The notes beneath the pieces were generated by a model. It made no database searches and was not told the origin of the DNA. It worked only from the letters and a program-made list of their open reading frames with translations. Positions 56,801 through 64,000 of a stretch of DNA of 64,000 nt are shown here, piece after piece. A program made the position numbers and the translations under genes. The DNA is from Eutreptiella sp. 'Long Island Sound 2002' (taxonomy: Eukaryota; Euglenozoa; Euglenophyceae; Eutreptiales; Eutreptiaceae), in NCBI GenBank assembly GCA_964036045.1, contig CAXIWF010000520.1, forward strand, positions 33,140-97,139, written 5' to 3'. Positions within the stretch are counted from its first letter, which is position 1; every line of letters starts with the position of its first letter.

Positions 56801-59800
56801 TCGGTTGGCTTTCGGAAGGCTTTCGGTAGGCTTTCGGTGGGCTTTCGGTAGGCTTTCGGTAGGCTTTCGGTAGGCTTTCGGTAGGCTTTCGGTAGGCTTT
56901 CGGTAGGCTTTCGGTAGGCTTTCGGTAGGCTTTCGGTAGGCTTTCGGTAGGCTTTCGGTAGGCTTTCGGTAGGCTTTCGGTAGGCTTTCGGTGGGCTTTC
57001 GGTCTTGATCGGTCTTGATCGGTCTTGATCGGTCTTGATCGGTCTTGATCGGTCTTGATCGGTCTTGATCAGTCTTGATCGGTCTTGATCGTCTTGATCG
57101 GTCTTGATCGGTCTTGATCGGCCTTGATCGGTCTTGATCGGTCTTGATCGGTCTTGATCAGTCTTGATCGGTGTTGATTGGTCTTGATCGGTCTCGATCG
57201 GTCTTGATCGGTATTGCGCGGTCTTGATCGGTCTTGATCGGTCTTGAGCGGTCTTGATCGGTCTTGAGCGGTCTTGATCGGTCTTGATCGGTCTTGATCG
57301 GTCTTGATCGGTCTTGATCGGTCTTGATCGGTCTTGATCGGTGTTGATCGGTCTTGATCGGTCTTGAGCGGTCTTGATCGGTCTTCAGTGGTCTTGATCG
57401 GTCTTGATCGGTCTTGATCGGTCTTGATCGGTGTTGATTGGTCTTGATCGGTCTTGATCGGTCTTGATCTGTCTTTATCGGGGTTATGTGGGCTTTCGGT
57501 AGGCTTTCGGTAGGCTTTCGGTAGGCTTTCGGTAGGCTTTCGGTAGGCTTTCGGTGGGCTTTCGGAAGGCTTTCGGTAGGCTTTCGGTAGGCTTTCGGTG
57601 GGCTTTCGGTAGGCTTTCGGTAGGCTTTCGGTAGGCTTTCGGTAGGCTTTCGGTAGGCTTTCGGTAGGCTTTCGGTAGGCTTTCGGTAGGCTTTCGGTAG
57701 GCTTTCGGTGGGCTTTCGGAAGGCTTTCGGTAGGCTTTCGGTAGGCTTTCGGTGGGCTTTCGGTAGGCTTTCGGTAGGCTTTCGGTAGGCTTTCGGTAGG
57801 CTTTCGGTAGGCTTTCGGTAGGCTTTCGGTAGGCTTTCGGTAGGCTTTCGGTAGGCTTTCGGTAGGCTTTCGGTCCTGATCGGGCTTGATCGGTCTTGAC
57901 CGGTCTTGATCGGTCTTGACCGGTCTTGATCGGTCTTGAGCGGTCTTGAGCGGTCTTGATCGGTCTTGAGCGGTCTTGATCGGTCTTGATCGGTCTTGAT
58001 CGGTCTTGATCGGTCTTGATCGGTCTTGATCGGTCTTGAGCGGTCTTGATCGGTCTTCAGTGGTCTTGATCGGTCTTGATCGGTCTTGATCGGTCTTGAT
58101 CGGTGTTGATTGGTCTTGATTGGTCTTGATCGGTCTTGATCTGTCTTTATCGGGGTTATCTGGGCTTTCGGTAGGCTTTCGGTAGGCTTTCGGTAGGCTT
58201 TCGGTAGGCTTTCGGTAGGCTTTCGGTGGGCTTTCGGAAGGCTTTCGGTAGGCTTTCGGTAGGCTTTCGGTGGGCTTTCGGTAGGCTTTCGGTAGGCTTT
58301 CGGTAGGCTTTCGGTAGGCTTTCGGTAGGCTTTCGGTAGGCTTTCGGTAGGCTTTCGGTAGGCTTTCGGTAGGCTTTCGGTAGGCTTTCGGTAGGCTTTC
58401 GGTAGGCTTTCGGTAGGCTTTCGGTAGGCTTTCGGTAGGCTTTCGGTAGGCTTTCGGTAGGCTTTCGGTCTTGATCGGGCTTGATCGGTCTTGATCGGTC
58501 TTGATCGGTCTTGACCGGTCTTGATCGGTCTTGAGCGGTCTTGAGCGGTCTTGATCGGTCTTGAGCGGTCTTGATCGGTCTTGATCGGTCTTGATCGGTC
58601 TTGATCGGTCTTGATCGGTCTTGATCGGTCTTGAGCGGTCTTGATCGGTCTTCAGTGGTCTTGATCGGTCTTGATCGGTCTTGATCGGTCTTGGTCGGTG
58701 TTGATTGGTCTTGATCGGTCTTGATCGGTCTTGATCTCTCTTTATCGGGGTTATGTGGGCTTTCGGTAGGCTTTCGGTAGGCTTTCGGTAGGCTTTTGGT
58801 AGGCTTTCGGTAGGCTTTCGGTGGGCTTTCGGAAGGCTTTCGGTAGGCTTTTGGTAGGCTTTTGGTGGGCTTTCGGTAGGCTTTCGGTAGGCTTGCGGTA
58901 GGCTTTCGGTAGGCTTTCAGTAGGCTTTCGGTAGGCTTTCGGTAGGCTTTCGGTAGGCTTTCGGTAGGCTTTCGGTAGGCTTTCGGTAGGCTTTCGGTAG
59001 GCTTTCGGTAGGCTTTCGGTGGGCTTTCGGTGGGCTTTCGGTCTTGATCGGTCTTGATCGGTCTTGATCGGTCTTGATCGGTCTTGATCGGTCTTGATCG
59101 GTCTTGATCGGTCTTGATCGGTCTTGATCGTCTTGATCGGTCTTGATCGGTCTTGATCGGCCTTGATCGGTCTTGATCGGTCTTGATCGGTCTTGATCAG
59201 TCTTGATCGGTGTTGATTGGTCTTGATCGGTCTTTATCGGTCTTTATCGGTGTTTATCGAACTTGATCGGTCTTGATCGGTCTTCATCGGACTGGATCGG
59301 TCTTGATCAGTCTTGACCGGTCTTGATCACTCTTCATCGGTCTTGAGCGGTCTTGATCGGTCTTCATCGGTCTTGAGCGGTCTTTATCGGTCTAGAGCGG
59401 TCTTGAGCGGTCTTGAGCGGTCTTGAGTGGTCTTGAGCGGTCTTGATCGGTCTTGATCGGTCTTGATCGGTCTTGAGCGGTCTTGATCGGTCTTCATCGG
59501 TCTTGATCAGTCTTGATCGGTCTTGATCGGTCTTGATCGGTCTTGATCGGTCTTGAGCGGTCTTGATCGGTCTTGATCGGTCTTGATCGGTCTTGATCGG
59601 TCTTGATCGTCTTGATCGGTCTTGATCGGTCTTGATCGGTGTTGATTGGTCTTGATCGGTCTTGATCGGTCTTGATCTGTCTTTATCGGGGTTATGTGGG
59701 CTTTCGGTAGGCTTTCGGTAGGCTTTCGGTAGGCTTTCGGTAGGCTTTCGGTAGGCTTTCGGTGGGCTTTCGGAATGCTTTCGGTAGGCTTTCGGTAGGC

Positions 59801-61770
59801 TTTCGGTGGGCTTTCGGTAGGCTTTCGGTAGGCTTTCGGTAGGCTTTCGGTAGGCTTTCGGTAGGCTTTCGGTAGGCTTTCGGTAGGCTTTCGGTAGGCT
59901 TTCGGTAGGCTTTCGGTAGGCTTTCGGTCTTGATCGGGCTTGATCGGTCTTGATCGGTCTTGATCGGTCTTGACCGGTCTTGATCGGTCTTGAGCGGTCT
60001 TGAGCGGTCTTGATCGGTCTTGATCGGTCTTGATCGGTCTTGATCGGTCTTGATCGGTCTTGATCGGTCTTGATCGGTCTTGATCGGTCTTGAGCGGTCT
60101 TGATCGGTCTTCAGTGGTCTTGATCGGTCTTGATCGGTCTTGATCGGTCTTGATCGGTGTTGATTGGTCTTGATTGGTCTTGATCGGTCTTGATCTGTCT
60201 TTATCGGGGTTATCTGGGCTTTCGGTAGGCTTTCGGTAGGCTTTCGGTAGGCTTTCGGTAGGCTTTCGGTAGGCTTTCGGTGGGCTTTCGGAAGGCTTTC
60301 GGTAGGCTTTCGGTAGGCTTTCGGTGGGCTTTCGGTAGGCTTTCGGTAGGCTTTCGGTAGGCTTTCGGTAGGCTTTCGGTAGGCTTTCGGTAGGCTTTCG
60401 GTAGGCTTTCGGTAGGCTTTCGGTAGGCTTTCGGTAGGCTTTCGGTAGGCTTTCGGTAGGCTTTCGGTAGGCTTTCGGTAGGCTTTCGGTAGGCTTTCGG
60501 TAGGCTTTCGGTAGGCTTTCGGTCTTGATCGGGCTTGATCGGTCTTGATCGGTCTTGATCGGTCTTGACCGGTCTTGATCGGTCTTGAGCGGTCTTGAGC
60601 GGTCTTGATCGGTCTTGAGCGGTCTTGATCGGTCTTGATCGGTCTTGATCGGTCTTGATCGGTCTTGATCGGTCTTGATCGGTCTTGAGCGGTCTTGATC
60701 GGTCTTCAGTGGTCTTGATCGGTCTTGATCGGTCTTGATCGGTCTTGGTCGGTGTTGATTGGTCTTGATCGGTCTTGATCGGTCTTGATCTCTCTTTATC
60801 GGGGTTATGTGGGCTTTCGGTAGGCTTTCGGTAGGCTTTCGGTAGGCTTTTGGTAGGCTTTCGGTAGGCTTTCGGTGGGCTTTCGGAAGGCTTTCGGTAG
60901 GCTTTTGGTAGGCTTTTGGTGGGCTTTCGGTAGGCTTTCGGTAGGCTTGCGGTAGGCTTTCGGTAGGCTTTCAGTAGGCTTTCGGTAGGCTTTCGGTAGG
61001 CTTTCGGTAGGCTTTCGGTAGGCTTTCGGTAGGCTTTCGGTAGGCTTTCGGTAGGCTTTCGGTAGGCTTTCGGTGGGCTTTCGGTGGGCTTTCGGTCTTG
61101 ATCGGTCTTGATCGGTCTTGATCGGTCTTGATCGGTCTTGATCGGTCTTGATCGGTCTTGATCGTCTTGATCGGTCTTGATCGGTCTTGATCGGCCTTGA
61201 TCGGTCTTGATCGGTCTTGATCGGTCTTGATCAATCTTGATCGGTGTTGATTGGTCTTGATCGGTCTTTATCGGTCTTTATCGGTGTTTATCGAACTTGA
61301 TCGGTCTTGATCGGTCTTCATCGGACTGGATCGGTCTTGATCAGTCTTGACCGGTCTTGATCACTCTTCATCGGTCTTGAGCGGTCTTGATCGGTCTTCA
61401 TCGGTCTTGAGCGGTCTTTATCGGTCTAGAGCGGTCTTGAGCGGTCTTGAGCGGTCTTGATCGGTCTTGAGCGGTCTTGATCGGTCTTGATCGGTCTTGA
61501 TCGGTCTTGAGCGGTCTTGATCGGTCTTCATCGGTCTTGATCAGTCTTGATCGGTCTTGATCGGTCTTGATCGGTCTTGATCGGTCTTGAGCGGTCTTGA
61601 TCGGTCTTGATCGGTCTTGATCGGTCTTGATCGGTCTTGATCGTCTTGATCGGTCTTGATCGGTCTTGATCGGTCTTGATCGGTCTTGACCGGTCTTGAT
61701 CGGTCTTGATCGGTCTTGATCGGTCTTGATTGGTCTTGATCGGTGTTGATTGGTCTTGATCGGTCTTGAT
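53862..61770. repeat. Right minisatellite array, mixed 10-mer and 11-mer blocks
   Basis: The units and the 10-to-11 linker (TTTATCGGGGTTAT) are the same as in 1-4627. Linkers lie near 54722, 55208, 55968, 56728, 57478, 58148, 58748, 59688, 60203 and 60798. From about 57.9 kb the order of blocks and rare variants (for example TTTATCGAACTTGATC near 59256 and 61290) follows that of the left array. The array starts abruptly, with TATCTTTCGG, next to the 53320 gene exon. Confidence 0.96.
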
Positions 61771-64000
61771 CGGTAGGCCCTCGGTAGGCTTTCGGTAGGC
61801 TTTCGGTGGGCTTTCGGCAGGCTTTCGGTAGGCTTTCGGCAGGCTTTCGGTAGGCTTTCAGTGGGCTTTCGGTAGGCTTTCGGTAGGCTTTCGGTGGGCT
61901 TTCGGTGGGCTTTCGGTAGGCTTTCGGTAGGCTTTCCGTAGGCTTTTGGTAGGCTTTCGATGGGCTTTCGGTACGCTTTTGGCAGGCTTTCGGTAGGCTT
62001 TCGGTAGGCTTTCGGTAGGCTTTCGGTAGGCTTTCGGTAGGCTTTCGGTAGGCTTTCGGTGGGCTTTCGGTAGGCTTTTCGTAGGCTTTCGGTGGGCTTT
62101 CGGTAGGCTTTCGGTAGGCTTTCGGTAGGCTTTCGGTAGGCTTTCGGTAGGCTTTCGGCAGGCTTTCGGTAGGCTTTCGGTACGCTTTCGGTGGGCTTTC
62201 GGCAGGCTTTCGGTAGGCTTTCGGTAGGCTTTCGGTAGGCTTTCGGTGGGCTTTCGGTAGGCTTTCCGTAGGCTTTTGGTAGGCTTTCGGTGGGCTTTCG
62301 GTCCGCTTTTGGCAGGCTTTCGGTAGGCTTTGGGTAGGCTTTCGGCAGGCTTTCGGTAGGCTTTCGGTAGGCTTTCCGTAGGCTTTTGGTAGGCTTTCGG
62401 TGGGCTTTCGGTAGGCTGTCGGTAGGCTTTTGGCAGGCGTTCGGTAGGCTTTCAGTAGGCCTTCAGTGGCTTTTTGGTAGGCATTCGGTAGGATTTCGGT
62501 AGGCGGGCTTTCGGTGGGCCTTCGGTAGGCTTTCGGTAGGCTTTCGGTAGGCTTTCGGTGGGCTTTCGGTAGGCTTTCGGTGGGCTTTCGGTAGGCTTTC
62601 GGTAGGCTTTCGGTAGCCTTTCGGTAGGCTTTCGGTGGGCTTTCGGTAGGCTTTCGGTGGGCTTTCGGTAGGCTTTCGGTAGGCTCTCGGCAGGCTTTCG
62701 GTAGGCTTTCGGTAGGATTTCGGTAGGCTTTCGGTAGGATTTCGGTAGGCTTTCGGTAGGCTTTCGGTAGGCTTTCGGTGGGCTTTCGGTGGGCTTTCGG
62801 TAAGCTTTCGGTAGGCTTTCGGTAGGCTTTCGGTAGGCTTTCGGTAGGCTTTCGGTGGGCTTTCGGTAGGCTTTCGGTAGGCTTTCGGTAGGCTTTCGGT
62901 GGGCTTTCGGTAGGCTTTCGGTAGGCTTTCGGTAGGCTTTTCGTAGGCTTTCGGTGGGCTTTCGGTAGGCTTTCGGTAGGCTTTCGGTAGGCTTTCGGTA
63001 GGCTTTCGGTAGGCTTTCGGTACGCTTTTGGTAGGCTTTCGGTAGGCTTTCGGTGGGCTTTCGGCAGGCTTTCGGTAGGCTTTCGGTAGGCTTTCGGTAG
63101 GCTTTCGGTGGGCTTTCGGTAGGCTTTCGGTAGGCTTTCGGTGGGCTTTCGGTGGGCTTTCGGTAGGCTTTCGGTGGGCTTTCCGTAGGCTTTTGGTACG
63201 CTTTTGGTGGGCTTTCGGTACGCTTTTGGCAGGCTTTCGGTAGGCTTTCGGTAGGCTTTCGGTAGGCTTTCACTGGCTTTTTGGTAGGCTTTCGGTAGGC
63301 GGGCTTTCGGTGGGCCTTCGGTAGGCTTTCGGTAGGCTTTCGGTAGGATTTCGGTAGGCTTTCGGTAGGCTTTCGGTGGGCTTTCGGTAGGCTTTCGGTA
63401 GGCTTTCGGTAGGCTTTCGGTAGGCTTTCGGTAGGCTTTCGGTAGGCTGTCGGTAGGCTTTCGGTAGGCTTTCGGTGGGCTTTCGGTGGGCTTTCGGTAG
63501 GCTTTCGGTAGGCTTTCGGTAGGCTTTCGGTAGGCTTTTGGTACGCTTTCGGTGGGCTTTGGGTAGGCTTTGGGTAGGCTTTCGGTAGGCTTTCGGTGGG
63601 CTTTCGGTAGGCTTTCGGTAGGCTTTCGGTAGGCTTTCGGTAGGCTTTCGGTAGGCTTTCGGTGGGCTTTCGGTAGGCATTCGGTAGGCTTTCGGCAGGC
63701 TTTCGGTAGGCTTTCGGTAGGCTTTCGGTAGGCTTTCGGTAGGCTTTCGGTAGGCTTTCGGTAGGCTTTCGGTGGGCTTTCTGTAGGCTTTTCGTAGGCT
63801 TTCGGTGGGCTTTCGGTAGGCTTTGTAGGCTTTCGGCAGGCTTTCGGTAGCCTTTCGCCAGGCTTTCGGTAGGCTTTCGGTAGGCTTTCGGTAGGCTTTC
63901 GGTAGGCTTTCGGTAGGCTTTCGGTAGGCTTTCGGTGGGCTTTCGGTAGGCTTTTCGTAGGCTTTCGGTGGGCTTTCGGCAGGCTTTCGGTAGGCTTTCG
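61771..64000. repeat. Right minisatellite array, 11-mer part
   Basis: Nearly identical to 4628-6890, including the first unit (CGGTAGGCCCTCGG) and the rare runs TTCCGTAGGCTTTTGG, TTTCGATGGGC and GTAGCCTTTCGCCAGG. It continues past the right edge of the window. Confidence 0.96.

Noticed and set aside
54673-63680. Minus-strand ORFs mixing IKTDQDRSRP and KAYRKPTESLP repeats
   Set aside because: Same cause: both units are stop-free on the minus strand, and the ORFs change peptide exactly where the satellite block changes.

Overview
The window is nuclear DNA of a eukaryote. Genes are split by GT-AG introns, coding exons are GC-rich, and introns and spacers are packed with microsatellites, G/C homopolymers, satellites and transposon relics. 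No bacterial operon, CRISPR array, rRNA gene or intact tRNA gene is visible. A large-genome protist or alga is the best guess from style alone; I cannot name the species.

Layout. 1-17200 is a minisatellite array built from two short units, a 10-mer (CGGTCTTGAT) and an 11-mer (CGGTAGGCTTT). 1-4627 alternates blocks of both, and 4628-17200 is almost pure 11-mer. 17201-53861 is a 36.7-kb island of unique sequence. 53862-64000 is the same kind of array in the same order: mixed to about 61770, then pure 11-mer. The last 6 kb match roughly 0.8-6.9 kb almost base for base, about 57.1 kb apart. The very long minus-strand ORFs in the arrays are a by-product of the repeat units.

The island holds one clear host gene, a class 3 (alpha/beta-hydrolase) lipase on the plus strand. 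I assemble it from six exons between 18051 and 35680 (490 codons plus stop, frame conserved through every junction, 5' end missing). Its introns (1.7-4.6 kb) contain TIR-bearing MITE-like elements, a 140-bp hairpin, satellites, tRNA-derived SINE heads and gene fragments. Downstream lie a LINE RNase H remnant (36430-37443), a ~197-bp satellite in inverted orientation to one in lipase intron 4, and a 564-bp TIR element.

The most interesting object is an apparently complete DNA transposon at 45956-51747. It is 5,792 bp long, with 24-bp terminal inverted repeats (one mismatch), a 5-bp AATGA target duplication and two plus-strand genes. One is an intronless 656-aa ORF of a family I cannot assign. 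The other is a six-exon 556-aa gene with a lysine-rich tail. A palindrome with core ATCGAAATTTCGAT occurs about 14 times inside the element (both subterminal regions and introns) and I saw none elsewhere in the window. It is inserted at the end of a PIF/Harbinger-like transposase fragment. A further coding-looking exon (53320-53707) runs directly into the right-hand array, so the satellite may lie inside an intron.
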